Assembly (NCBI RefSeq): GCF_001665235.1
Contig: NZ_LZSC01000057.1
Coordinates: 1 to 64,000, forward strand
Reading direction: 5' to 3'
Length of the DNA stretch: 64,000 nt
DNA from: Mycobacterium sp. 1100029.7
GTDB lineage: Bacteria > Actinomycetota > Actinomycetes > Mycobacteriales > Mycobacteriaceae
How positions within the stretch are numbered: position 1 is the first letter of the stretch; every line of letters begins with the position of its first letter. Below the pieces are notes generated by a model. It was not told where the DNA came from. It made no database searches and saw only the letters and a program-made list of their open reading frames with translations. Positions 28,964 through 37,257 of this stretch are shown here, one piece after another. The position numbers and the translations under genes are program-made.

Positions 28964-30130
28964 ATGGCTCATCAAGCGCTCGCGGCTCTCGGTCATGCCT
29001 TGGCGTTGGCCGGGTCGATGACGTGGGAGATCACCTGGGCGCTGATTCTGGGATTCCTGCTGTCGGCGGTGGTGCAGGCGGTGGTGCGCCGGTCCACGAT
29101 CGTGAACCTGATGGGCGACGACCGGCCCCGCACCCTGGCCGTAGCGGCCGGGTTGGGCGCCGCCTCGTCGTCGTGCTCGTATGCCGCGGTCGCGTTGGCG
29201 CGGTCGCTGTTCCGCAAGGGAGCCGACTTCACCGCCGCGATGGCGTTCGAGATCGGCTCTACCAATCTCGTGGTCGAGTTGGGCATCATCCTGGCCCTGC
29301 TGATGGGATGGCAGTTCACCGCCGCGGAGTTCGTCGGCGGCCCGATCATGATCGTGGTGCTGGCGGTGCTGTTCCGGCTGTTCGTGCGGTCCCGTCTGGT
29401 CGACGCCGCGCGCGAGCAGGCCGAGCGCGGCATCGCCGGTTCGATGGAAGGCCATGCGGCAATGGACATGTCGATCCAGCGCGACGGCTCGTTCTGGCAA
29501 CGCGTGTTCTCGCCCGAGGGCTTCACCTCGGTGTCGCACGTGTTCGTGATGGAGTGGCTGGCGATCCTGCGCGACCTGGTCCTGGGTTTGCTGATCGCGG
29601 GCGCGATTGCGGCCTGGGTCCCCGAAACCTTCTGGCAGGACTTCTTTTTGGCGAACCACCCTGGGGTGGCGCCAATCTGGGGACCGATCGTCGGCCCCAT
29701 CGTCGCGATTGTGTCGTTCGTCTGCTCGATCGGCAATGTGCCGCTGGCCGCGGTGTTGTGGAACGGCGGGATCAGCTTCGGCGGCGTCATCGCATTCATC
29801 TTCGCCGACCTGATCATCCTGCCGATCCTGAACATCTACCGCAAGTACTACGGCACCAGGATGATGCTGACCATCCTCGGCACCTTCTATCTCGCCATGG
29901 TCGCCGCCGGTTATCTGATCGAATTACTTTTCGGCGCAACGAAGCTGATCCCGCATCAGCGCAACGCCACGGTGCTGGAGGCGGCGATCTCCTGGAACTA
30001 CACGACGTGGCTCAACATCGTGTTCCTGGTGCTCGCGGCGCTGCTGGTGGCCCGCTTCGTCACCTCGGGGGGAATACCGATGCTGCGAATGATGGGCGGC
30101 TCACCCGAGCCGGAAACCCCTCATCACTAG
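28964..30130 (+). CDS. Integral membrane permease, DUF318/ArsP-like (Rv2963 homologue)
   Basis: 388 residues from ATG 28964, chosen because GGAGG lies just upstream; the open frame extends 32 codons further without support. About eight to ten membrane segments are visible, with the family's conserved region GAASSSCSYAAVALARS near residue 50 and a second half-repeat around SFVCSIGNVPLAAVLW. This family includes ArsP, an organoarsenical efflux permease, but the mycobacterial member has no known substrate. In M. tuberculosis the homologue Rv2963 closes the PDIM region; here it directly follows mas. Its stop lies 32 bases from the stop of the convergent Fur-family gene. Confidence 0.8.
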   Translation: MAHQALAALGHALALAGSMTWEITWALILGFLLSAVVQAVVRRSTIVNLMGDDRPRTLAVAAGLGAASSSCSYAAVALARSLFRKGADFTAAMAFEIGSTNLVVELGIILALLMGWQFTAAEFVGGPIMIVVLAVLFRLFVRSRLVDAAREQAERGIAGSMEGHAAMDMSIQRDGSFWQRVFSPEGFTSVSHVFVMEWLAILRDLVLGLLIAGAIAAWVPETFWQDFFLANHPGVAPIWGPIVGPIVAIVSFVCSIGNVPLAAVLWNGGISFGGVIAFIFADLIILPILNIYRKYYGTRMMLTILGTFYLAMVAAGYLIELLFGATKLIPHQRNATVLEAAISWNYTTWLNIVFLVLAALLVARFVTSGGIPMLRMMGGSPEPETPHH

Positions 30131-30162
30131 ACAGCGATGAACCCCCTGCTCACGAACTACCT

Positions 30163-30576
30163 TCAGGTTTCGGTGCATCGTGGGCAAGTTCCGTAAAAGT
30201 CGATCTGGTGGGCAACATCGGTGAAGCGGTGCTGCTGGGCAAGTCGGCTTGTGAAGTCTTCGATTTCGTCTGTCGTGAAGCTGATCGCGCGCCCACACTG
30301 TCGGCACAGCAGGTAATGGCGGTGCTGGGAACTGGTACGCAGCCGAAACAGCATCTCACCGTCTTCGGCACGCTGGGTTTCGGTGATCTGCAAGTCGGTG
30401 AACAAGTTCAGAATGCGGTATACGGTCACCAATCCGATCTGGACGCCATGGCCTTGACGCAGATCGTGGTAGAGACGCTGTGCACCACGGAAGTGGTCGC
30501 TGTTGTGCAGCAGGTCGAGTACTGCTCGTTGCTGAGTGGTCAGCCGGCCCCGGCGTAGCAGCTGCGGCGCGGGCAT
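30163..30576 (-). CDS. Fur-family metal regulator (Zur/FurB-like)
   Basis: 137 residues from ATG 30576. This start is preferred because GGAG lies seven bases upstream and the protein then begins just before the winged-helix domain (LTTQQRAVLDLL); the open frame continues upstream into the permease gene. The recognition region reads VTVYRILNLF, typical of Fur proteins. The dimerisation half holds HRHYLLCRQCG and a second CPRC pair at the C-terminus, the structural zinc site common in Zur and Fur. It is the last gene of the metal island, 26 bases after the second permease. Role by inference: metal-dependent repressor of its own operon, acting at the palindromes at 34261 and 37258. Zinc is more likely than iron, but manganese cannot be excluded. 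Confidence 0.8.
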   Translation of the reverse strand: MPAPQLLRRGRLTTQQRAVLDLLHNSDHFRGAQRLYHDLRQGHGVQIGLVTVYRILNLFTDLQITETQRAEDGEMLFRLRTSSQHRHYLLCRQCGRAISFTTDEIEDFTSRLAQQHRFTDVAHQIDFYGTCPRCTET

Positions 30577-30601
30577 CGTTACGCTCCTGACCTTTTCGCT
30601 G

Positions 30602-31492
30602 TTAGGGCACGCACTGTGCGCGCTGCGGGACATGTGGCCGGGCACTGATCACGTAGGCGATCAGGTAGATCGCGGCGGCGGTGCTCATGATGGTGAAGGT
30701 GGCCGGCGCTGTCGGCACGGCGTAGGAGATGGTGACGCCGATCCAGATCGCCGAGGTGGCCAAGACCGCCGACAGCCAGAAACCGTGCCAGGGCCGGGTC
30801 GTCAGTCGCCCGGCAGCCGCAGCGGGCGCGGCGAGCAGGCCGAGCACCACAAGCGCGCCGATGATCTGGGTGGCCTCGGCGACGGTAATCCCCACGATGA
30901 CCAAAAACAGCGTGCCCAGGATTCGGGTCGGAACGCCGGCCGCCTGGGCGATGCCCGGATCGATGGTGGCGAACAGCAGCGGACGCGCGATCAAGATCAG
31001 CACGACGCCCGCTACCGCAGCAGCGGACACCGCCAAAGTCCTTGCTGCGTCATTGATTCCAAAGATACTGCCGAACAAGACATTAACGTTGGCTGTGCCG
31101 TTTTTGCCGCTGCCGTGGGTGGTGTAGTAAGTCAACAACAGCGCACCCAGTCCCAGCATCCAGGAAAAGAACGAGCCGATCGCGACATCGTCAGCGCCGC
31201 GACGACTGATCGCGCCCAACGCGAGTCCGGCGATGGTCACGGCGGCGAACAATCCCACCCGCGGATCCAGCCCAGCCACCAAGGCCGCCATCGCACCGGT
31301 GTACGCGATGTGCCCTTGCGCATCGCCGGCGAACACCTGGCCGCGCAGCACCAGGAAATAACCGACCAGCCCACACACCACCGCGACCGCGGTCCCGGCC
31401 ACCAGCGCGTTGTCGATGAAGGAATGCGAGAGCATGTTCGCGACACCGTTCAGGGGGTCCGATGCGCTGACGTCCCGGCCAGTGGTGGTCAT
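30602..31492 (-). CDS. Metal ABC transporter permease, second subunit (ZnuB/MntB family)
   Basis: 296 residues, ABC-3 family, with about eight membrane segments. The family's central region VLRGQVFAGDAQGHIAYTG is followed by the coupling region GALVVLGLLAAPAAAAG. ATG 31492 overlaps the stop of the first permease (ATGA). With the neighbouring permease it should form a heterodimeric inner-membrane channel served by the ATPase at 32403. Two different permeases with one ATPase is more like Mn/Zn systems of the SitCD/MtsC type than the classical homodimeric ZnuB. Confidence 0.85.
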   Translation of the reverse strand: MTTTGRDVSASDPLNGVANMLSHSFIDNALVAGTAVAVVCGLVGYFLVLRGQVFAGDAQGHIAYTGAMAALVAGLDPRVGLFAAVTIAGLALGAISRRGADDVAIGSFFSWMLGLGALLLTYYTTHGSGKNGTANVNVLFGSIFGINDAARTLAVSAAAVAGVVLILIARPLLFATIDPGIAQAAGVPTRILGTLFLVIVGITVAEATQIIGALVVLGLLAAPAAAAGRLTTRPWHGFWLSAVLATSAIWIGVTISYAVPTAPATFTIMSTAAAIYLIAYVISARPHVPQRAQCVP

Positions 31493-32406
31493 GCTGGCAC
31501 CGCGGGCGTTGCTTGCGAGGGGCGCCGGCCGAGTCGCTGCAGGGCCCGCTCGGCGCTCGCTCGATAGCCGGCGGCCAACAGATAAACTGCGAACGCGAAA
31601 GTGCTGACCCAGAATCCAATCGGGTACGGCGAATAAAATGCGCAGGAGATGCCCAACCAGGTCACGGCGACGGCTATCAGGACCGACAGCGCGATGCCCA
31701 GCGCGGGACGAGCGGTGAGGTGGAAGGCGGCCGCGGGCGGGGCCACCAGCAGCGCGAATACCAAGAGACTGCCGGTTATTTGGCTGGCACCTGCTGCGGC
31801 GGCACCGAGCACCAGAAGGAATATTCCGGCGACGAATCGGGCCGGGACCCCGTTGGCGGCAGCGGCCACGGGGTCGATCGACGCCCAGAGCAGCGGGCGC
31901 CCGATAGCGGCCAACACGATCAGGCATACCAGGGCGGCGATGAACAACACCCGAAGCTGTTGGGAGCTGACCCCGGAGATCGTGCCGAACAGCAGATTGG
32001 TCAGGCCCGACAAGAAGCCGTGATACAGGCTGACGAATAGAAACCCGGTCGCCAGGGCGAGGGCTTGAATCGTGCCGATGCCGGCGGATTCCTCACTGAG
32101 GCCGCTCGACTCGTCCGCTCGGGCCGCGCCGGGCAACAGTGCGATCACCACCGCGGCGCCAATGCAGGCCGCAAAGTAGCCATAGCCGGTGGCAACACCG
32201 AACCACGCCGCGGCCGCGGCGCCGGGGAAGCCGACGATGGCCAGCGTGTGGCCCGCGAAGCTTTCTTTGCGCAGCACCATGACCCAGCCGACGATGCCCG
32301 CGAGAACCGCGACGACCGTACCGGCGCGCAACGCGGTGACCATGAACGGGTAAGCACACATTTGCCGGACGTCGGTGAGCAGATTCCAACTCAGCGCAGG
32401 ATTCAT
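31489..32406 (-). CDS. znuB: Metal ABC transporter permease, first subunit (ZnuB family)
   Basis: 305 residues, ABC-3 family, about eight membrane segments, with VLRKESFAGHTLAIVGFPGAA and SLLVFALLVAPPAAAFHL marking the conserved halves. Start ATG 32406 overlaps the ATPase stop (ATGA); the frame is open far upstream, but that lies inside the ATPase gene. It pairs with the downstream permease. The C-terminal tail is basic and cytoplasmic. Confidence 0.85.
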   Translation of the reverse strand: MNPALSWNLLTDVRQMCAYPFMVTALRAGTVVAVLAGIVGWVMVLRKESFAGHTLAIVGFPGAAAAAWFGVATGYGYFAACIGAAVVIALLPGAARADESSGLSEESAGIGTIQALALATGFLFVSLYHGFLSGLTNLLFGTISGVSSQQLRVLFIAALVCLIVLAAIGRPLLWASIDPVAAAANGVPARFVAGIFLLVLGAAAAGASQITGSLLVFALLVAPPAAAFHLTARPALGIALSVLIAVAVTWLGISCAFYSPYPIGFWVSTFAFAVYLLAAGYRASAERALQRLGRRPSQATPAVPA

Positions 32407-33281
32407 GCGGGAGTGCCAGCGATCTGCGTGGCCGATACGTCGGGTTGGCCGACGACGAACAGGTGACCGGCCCGATCCCGCAGGACTTCGATCGGGATGC
32501 CGTAGAGGGCGGTGAGCTGTTCGGCAGTGATCACCTCCTCGGGCGTCCCGATCACGGCCGACCCGCCGGCGATGTAGATGACCCGATCCAGGTAGGGCAG
32601 GATCGGGTTGACGTCGTGGGCCACCATGATCACCGCGACGTTTTGTCGCCGGCAGATGTTGGCCACCAAAGCAATGATCCCCGCCTGGCTGGGCACGTCG
32701 AGACTGTCGAGCGGCTCGTCGAGCAACAGCAGCTCCGGCCGACGGATCAGGGCCTGCGCGATCAGCAACCGCTGCTGTTCGCCACCCGAGCATCGGCCGA
32801 TCGGGCGCTGGGCATAATCGGCCGCGCCGACCACTTCGATGACTTGCTCCAGGCACTGCCGCCGTTCGGCGAACCGTCGCGGAGCGAGCAGCCTGGTCAG
32901 CCAGGGCACGGGCGTTCCCCAGCGCGCGCCATCCAATCCCAGTGACACCACGTCGATGCCGCGTATACGAACGCCGGCGTCGAATGCGCGGCGTTGCGGC
33001 AAGTTCCCAATTCTGTTGTTGCGCCTGCCGGGTCGCGTGCCGAGCACCTCAACTTCCCCCTGCGACCGGGCCAGCCCCAGAAGCACCTTCAACAGCGTCG
33101 ACTTTCCGCTACCGTTGGGCCCGAGCACGGCGACGAACTCCCCCGCGGCGATATCGAGGGACACATCGGACCACACCGTCTTGCCGCCGACGACAGCCGA
33201 TGCGCCGCGCAGCCGAACGACGACCTTCTCGGCCACCGGTGGCGGCGCAACCTGTTGGCGGGTATGGCTCGGGCTGGTCAT
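32403..33281 (-). CDS. znuC: Metal ABC transporter ATPase (ZnuC family)
   Basis: 292 residues. Walker A GPNGSGKST (about residue 56), Q-loop region NLPQRRAF, signature CSGGEQQR, Walker B ELLLLDEPLDSLD and the H-loop His in MVAHDVN are all present. The Q-loop with an Arg-rich insertion and the protein length fit the zinc/manganese import ATPases. It starts at the base next to the lipoprotein stop and overlaps the first permease, so the four transporter genes are one coupled unit. Confidence 0.88.
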   Translation of the reverse strand: MTSPSHTRQQVAPPPVAEKVVVRLRGASAVVGGKTVWSDVSLDIAAGEFVAVLGPNGSGKSTLLKVLLGLARSQGEVEVLGTRPGRRNNRIGNLPQRRAFDAGVRIRGIDVVSLGLDGARWGTPVPWLTRLLAPRRFAERRQCLEQVIEVVGAADYAQRPIGRCSGGEQQRLLIAQALIRRPELLLLDEPLDSLDVPSQAGIIALVANICRRQNVAVIMVAHDVNPILPYLDRVIYIAGGSAVIGTPEEVITAEQLTALYGIPIEVLRDRAGHLFVVGQPDVSATQIAGTPA

Positions 33282-34241
33282 CTATTTGCCTGTCGCGCTG
33301 TGCAAAGCATCCGCCAGGCTGGAAAGTTCCGCGGATTGCCAGTCCTGAAACGATGCGTTTGCCGGTGACAGTGTCTCGGTCACGGTCGTGACCGGAATGC
33401 CCTGTTTGGTCGCGGCGTCGGCTTGAGCTTGTACATCTGGACTGTTGTTTTGACTGTTCAACACGTACACCTTGATCGCCTTGGTACTGATCTGACGATC
33501 GATGGTCGCCTTGTCCGCCGGCGAGGGATCGGTGCCCTCACTGATTGCCTTGAGGAACTCCGGCGGCGTAATCAGGTTGAGCCCCAGCGCATCTGAAAGC
33601 GGCGCGAAAATCGATTCGCTGGCGCCGACCGGAGTGCCGGCGTACTTGGCTTTGACACTGGCCAGCAGGCCGCGGTAGTTGGCCAGGCCTTGGTTGAGGA
33701 ACTGCTGGTTCTGCTGGTCGAAGTACGCCGAGTCGTTCGGGTCCGCCTTTTTGTAAGCGGCGGTGATTGCGTTGGCTACCTTGGTGACCGAGTCAGGCGA
33801 ATACCACTGGTGCGGATTGCCCCCCGCGGCAACGCCAACGGTGTCACCGACGTTCACGACGGCGCGCTGCGGACTCGGGTTGGAGGCGAACATCTTGTCG
33901 GCCCAGGCGTCGTAGCCGATACCGTTTTCGACGACGATGTTCGCGTCGGCAATACTGCGCGCATCGGTGGCGGAGGGCTCGTAGCTGTGCGGGTCGGTGT
34001 TGGGGTTGGTGATGATGCTGGTCTCCTGCACTCGGTCACCACCCAGTTGTGCAGCGATGCTGCCCCACGCGTTGATCGTCGCGACAACCGCGAGCTTTGG
34101 CGCGGCCCCGCTGCCGCTGGTGCTACCGGGTCCGGACTGCGCCGCGTCGTTGCTGCTGCACGCGACGGCACCCCACAGCAGCGCGACCACGCCGAGCCAC
34201 ACCAGTGCGGCCCTCCTACGCCGACCGGCTTGACCTGCCAT
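33282..34241 (-). CDS. znuA: Metal-binding lipoprotein of an ABC importer (ZnuA/TroA family)
   Basis: 319 residues from ATG 34241. This start has AGGAGT seven bases upstream; an upstream in-frame ATG at 34259 would lack a ribosome-binding site and run into the Zur-like box. The N-terminus is a lipoprotein signal (hydrophobic VVALLWG followed by AVAC and a Ser-rich tether). Cluster A-I binding-protein motifs are clear: DPHSYEP and NPHQWYSP supply two His ligands. The third ligand region reads GASESIF, giving Glu where zinc proteins usually have His, and there is no His-rich loop. So the family is sure, but zinc versus manganese is not. It captures metal in the periplasm for the permease pair. 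Confidence 0.85.
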   Translation of the reverse strand: MAGQAGRRRRAALVWLGVVALLWGAVACSSNDAAQSGPGSTSGSGAAPKLAVVATINAWGSIAAQLGGDRVQETSIITNPNTDPHSYEPSATDARSIADANIVVENGIGYDAWADKMFASNPSPQRAVVNVGDTVGVAAGGNPHQWYSPDSVTKVANAITAAYKKADPNDSAYFDQQNQQFLNQGLANYRGLLASVKAKYAGTPVGASESIFAPLSDALGLNLITPPEFLKAISEGTDPSPADKATIDRQISTKAIKVYVLNSQNNSPDVQAQADAATKQGIPVTTVTETLSPANASFQDWQSAELSSLADALHSATGK

Positions 34242-34260
34242 CAACCGACTCCTATTCATT

Positions 34261-34281
34261 TAGTGAAAATGATTTCCATTG
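34261..34281. promoter_or_regulatory. Zur/Fur-like operator upstream of the metal-binding lipoprotein gene
   Basis: The sequence TGAAAATGATTTCCA at its core forms an imperfect palindrome centred on 34271, with seven of ten arm positions symmetric over 21 bases. It is close to the AT-rich TGAAAATCATTTTCA-type Zur box known from mycobacteria. It lies 20-40 bases upstream of the lipoprotein start, where bound repressor would block the promoter. The surrounding DNA is GC-rich, so the AT-rich dyad stands out. Confidence 0.6.
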
Positions 34282-34345
34282 TCGTGACGCGAATGTTAGC
34301 ACGCCGCAAGCAGATTCGCATTCCATCCAGCCAGCCGTACGCCGC

Positions 34346-34696
34346 TCAGCTACTGCCTGCGCCGCTTGCGGGATCGGGGGCGGTGCCGCCGTCGCTGGTC
34401 CCGAGGCGTTCGGGGCAGTAGGCCAGGGCGGCGGCTTTGGCGAATTTGGCGGCGCTGGACATGGTGAAGGCCGGGTTGAGGTCTCGAATGTCCCGGATGA
34501 TGTCGAGTTGTGAGGTCCCGGAATTGGCCAAGTCGCAAACCTTTTGGCCCGCCTTGATCGCGTGGTCGGGATCGTGGTAGGCGATGCCGGCGTTGGTGAG
34601 CGCGGCGAGGAAACCGTCGTCGGCGGGATCGGCGTGCGCGGGTGCAGCCAGGGCAATTAGGGCGAGGATGCTTGTCACAAGTGGCGGTATCTTCAT
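34346..34696 (-). CDS. Secreted small DUF732-family protein
   Basis: 116 residues with a cleavable signal peptide (hydrophobic ILALIALAA, cleavage near AHA-DP). The mature part shows the DUF732 pattern: DDGFLAALTNAGIAY, then two Cys (KVCDL and LAYCP) likely to form a disulphide, and AKFAKAAALAYC near the end. DUF732 proteins are abundant, secreted, mycobacteria-specific proteins of unknown function. This one lies six bases after a PPE gene and upstream of the metal lipoprotein gene on the same strand, so a role in metal uptake at the envelope is a reasonable inference. The tail is Gly/Ser/Asp-rich. Confidence 0.75.
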   Translation of the reverse strand: MKIPPLVTSILALIALAAPAHADPADDGFLAALTNAGIAYHDPDHAIKAGQKVCDLANSGTSQLDIIRDIRDLNPAFTMSSAAKFAKAAALAYCPERLGTSDGGTAPDPASGAGSS

Positions 34697-34702
34697 GCGT
34701 CG

Positions 34703-35890
34703 TTACCCCGCGGCCGGTGGGCGCCCGATGATGCGGGGTCGGAATCCGTATATCGGCTCGGCGAACTCGTCGTCATGCGCGCCCGGAAGACCGGCCAACG
34801 GCACCCCGGGCATGCCCACTCCCCCCGCCTCTTCCATCACCATCGGGGTGGCCGCGCCAAAGCTGTGATAGGCACCCGCCCCGACCTGAGTCGTCTCCGC
34901 AACCGTGCTGACCGTTGCGCCGGTGCCTGCCCAAGCCGGCGGGACCGAAAGGGCGCCAACCGAACTCGCCTGTCCCACTGTCGCCGCGGCTGCTGCACCG
35001 GGCGTGCTGACCGCCGAGGCCAACCCGACATTGCTCAGCCCGGCGGACAGATCCTCGAGCCCGGCGGTGGTCGCGCCCGAGACCGCGGCGTTCGCGGCGG
35101 CGGTCGCGGCCGGGTCGATCAACGTCGTCGGGTTTAGGATCCCGTTGGTGGTGAAGGCGTTGGACAGACCGGAGACGCTGTTGTTGTTGAGGAAAGCGCC
35201 CAGCAGGTTCGGGTTCGAATTGCTGAGGGTGTTCAGCAAGCCGGAAAGCCCGGTGGTGTCTGAACCCGAGCCGGGCGCCAAGATGTTGTTCCCTGAACCA
35301 GCAGCCGGGGCAGCGGCCAGGGCGCGGGCAACCGCCTGGGACTGTTGCCCGGTTCCATCAGTCGTGGCGCTGGACTGTGGCTGACCAAACGCCGTCGTCG
35401 GGGTCGCCGCGCGCGAGGCCGTGTGGTAGCCGGTCATCGCCGCGGCATCTTGGGCCCACATCTGGCCGTATTGCGCTTCGGTGGCCGCGATCGACGCGGT
35501 GTTTTGCCCAACAATGTTGCTGGCCACCAGATTCGCCAGCAGCGCGCGGTTGGCCGCGACAGCCGGCGGGGGCACCGTCGCGGCGAACGCGGCCTCGTAG
35601 GCGGCCGCGGCCGCGTTGGCCCCGGTGCCGGCCTGCTCAGCCTGGGCGGCAGTGGTCTGCAGCCATGCCACGTACGGCTCGACAGCCGCCACCATCCTGC
35701 CCGCCGACGGGCCCAGCCAGCCGTCGCTGACCAGCGACTTGATCACCGTATCGTAATGAGTTGCTGCCAAACGTAATTCAGTAGCCATTGCGTTCCACGC
35801 GGCCGCGGCAGCCAACAACGGTCCCGACCCGGGTCCGGCATACATTTTTGCCGAGTTGACTTCCGGCGGTAACGCCCCGAAATTCAGCAT
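34703..35890 (-). CDS. PPE family protein (PPE-SVP subfamily), distal copy
   Basis: 395 residues. The N-terminal 180 residues are a typical PPE domain beginning MLNFGALPPEVNSAKMY, with the WxG region DGWLGPSAG. The Asn/Gly/Ala-rich centre carries the SVP motif (GALSVPPAW, about residue 315), and the protein ends in GFRPRIIGRPPAAG. It is 21 bases downstream of another PPE gene of very similar layout, so the pair probably arose by duplication. PPE proteins are exported by type VII secretion, usually with a PE partner; none is encoded here. Placement before a metal importer suggests an outer-membrane nutrient role, as proposed for some other PPE proteins. Confidence 0.9.
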   Translation of the reverse strand: MLNFGALPPEVNSAKMYAGPGSGPLLAAAAAWNAMATELRLAATHYDTVIKSLVSDGWLGPSAGRMVAAVEPYVAWLQTTAAQAEQAGTGANAAAAAYEAAFAATVPPPAVAANRALLANLVASNIVGQNTASIAATEAQYGQMWAQDAAAMTGYHTASRAATPTTAFGQPQSSATTDGTGQQSQAVARALAAAPAAGSGNNILAPGSGSDTTGLSGLLNTLSNSNPNLLGAFLNNNSVSGLSNAFTTNGILNPTTLIDPAATAAANAAVSGATTAGLEDLSAGLSNVGLASAVSTPGAAAAATVGQASSVGALSVPPAWAGTGATVSTVAETTQVGAGAYHSFGAATPMVMEEAGGVGMPGVPLAGLPGAHDDEFAEPIYGFRPRIIGRPPAAG

Positions 35891-35911
35891 GACATCCTCT
35901 CTTGAAGTCGG

Positions 35912-37138
35912 TTAACCCGCGGCCGGCGGACGTGGCATAACGACGGGCCGAAACCCATATCTGGGGATGGCGCGGCGTAGCCGCTTGCCGGTTCCACCCA
36001 ACGGAGCCGCAACGCCTCCCGGCCCGCCGGCCGCCGACGCCCCAGATGTTCCGATGTCCCCAAGGCCGCTGACCGGCGCCGGCCCCTGACCGGGGACGAT
36101 GTTGGCGGCGTTGGTCCAACTCTGTGGCACCGACATCGACCCCACCAGATGGGCGTTACCCACCCCGGCCGAAGCACCGGCCAGACCCGCCGATCCCACG
36201 GTGCTCGAGGACACGTCGGCAGCAGCCGTGACGCCCTCCGCGCCGGCACTGAAGTCGCCCAGACCGCCCAATGTCGTGGCCGTCGTCTGCAAAAAGTTGA
36301 AGCCCTCTACGGTCGACACGATGCTCTGCGGATTGAACGGACCACCGGCGAGCGAGCCATTCAGGATCGAGTTCGCAAAGAAGTTGCTCTGCAAGAACTG
36401 GCCCAAGGCCGTGTTGTTGGTGTTGCCGAAAAACTGCGTCAAGTAGTCATACAACGACCCCGACCCGGTCGCGGCCGGATCGGCGGCCGCAGCCGGATCG
36501 GCGGCATCCGGGGCCGACGAGCTGGCACCCGAGAGTGACGATTGAGCGTTGCCGGCTGCCGAATTGGTCGCCTGGCTGACTGCCTGGCTTTGACTTTGCG
36601 ACGCATCCGGAGCGGTATTTGTGCGTGGCGAGGTGAACGGCGCGAGCCGCGCGGCAGTGCCCGAAGCAGCGGCGTACGTGCTCATCGCGCCGGTATCCTG
36701 CGCCCACATCTCGGCGTACTCGGCCTCGGTGGCCGCGATCGCCGGAGTGTTCTGCCCGAGAATGTTGGTCGCGATCAAGTTCGCCAACAGGGTGCGATTG
36801 GCGGCCACGACCGTCGGGGGCACCGTCGCGGCATACGCCGCCTCGAAAGCTGTTGCGGCCTCGTGGGCCTGTACGCCGGTCTGCTCAGCATGAATTGCCG
36901 TAGAGTTCAACCACTCCCGAAAAGGCGCCGCCGCAGCCAGCATCGACACCGACGACGGCCCATACCAAGCCGCCGTGACCAACTCTCTGATTACTGAATC
37001 GTAATCAGTTGCTGCAGAACGCATTTCAGCGGCCAAGCCATTCCACGCAGCAGCAGCAGCCAGCAACGGACCCGAACCCGGGCCAGAATACATCCTGGCC
37101 GAGTTCACTTCCGGCGGTAACACCGCAAAATCCAACAT
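35912..37138 (-). CDS. PPE family protein (PPE-SVP subfamily), proximal copy
   Basis: 408 residues, first large gene of the leftward metal island. The PPE domain begins MLDFAVLPPEVNSARMY; the region AWYGPSSVSML matches the WxG site. The centre is Ala/Ser/Gly/Asn-rich (residues 185-260), followed by the SVP motif GSMSVPQSW and a C-terminal GFRPVVMPRPPAAG shared with its neighbour. AGGGAG just before ATG 37138 supports the start. A Zur-like palindrome lies about 120 bases upstream, and a possible short leader frame lies between. No PE gene is next to it. Confidence 0.9.
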   Translation of the reverse strand: MLDFAVLPPEVNSARMYSGPGSGPLLAAAAAWNGLAAEMRSAATDYDSVIRELVTAAWYGPSSVSMLAAAAPFREWLNSTAIHAEQTGVQAHEAATAFEAAYAATVPPTVVAANRTLLANLIATNILGQNTPAIAATEAEYAEMWAQDTGAMSTYAAASGTAARLAPFTSPRTNTAPDASQSQSQAVSQATNSAAGNAQSSLSGASSSAPDAADPAAAADPAATGSGSLYDYLTQFFGNTNNTALGQFLQSNFFANSILNGSLAGGPFNPQSIVSTVEGFNFLQTTATTLGGLGDFSAGAEGVTAAADVSSSTVGSAGLAGASAGVGNAHLVGSMSVPQSWTNAANIVPGQGPAPVSGLGDIGTSGASAAGGPGGVAAPLGGTGKRLRRAIPRYGFRPVVMPRPPAAG

Positions 37139-37153
37139 GGCTCCCTTTCGGCG

Positions 37154-37186
37154 CTAACTGTCAGCGGCTGCCGTACGCGTGCACAT
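37154..37186 (-). CDS. Possible 10-residue leader peptide upstream of the PPE gene
   Basis: An ATG preceded by GGAGGGG at proper spacing starts the frame MCTRTAAADS, which ends at TAG 15 bases before the PPE start and in the same reading frame as the PPE gene. The ribosome-binding site is as good as that of the PPE gene itself. It could be a translational leader; short Cys-containing leaders are known upstream of some mycobacterial genes. It is too short for any statistical support. Confidence 0.3.
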   Translation of the reverse strand: MCTRTAAADS

Positions 37187-37257
37187 GGCGCCCCTCCGGC
37201 AAGCCGGCCCTGGTTTCGGTCGGCGGTACCGGATAACGGGCTTCCACTCCGTTGTCC

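Noticed and set aside
35100..36600. Repetitive Ala/Gly/Asn coding stretches considered as a tandem repeat or CRISPR
   Set aside because: They are the low-complexity centres of PPE proteins, without regular spacing. No CRISPR array is seen anywhere in the window.
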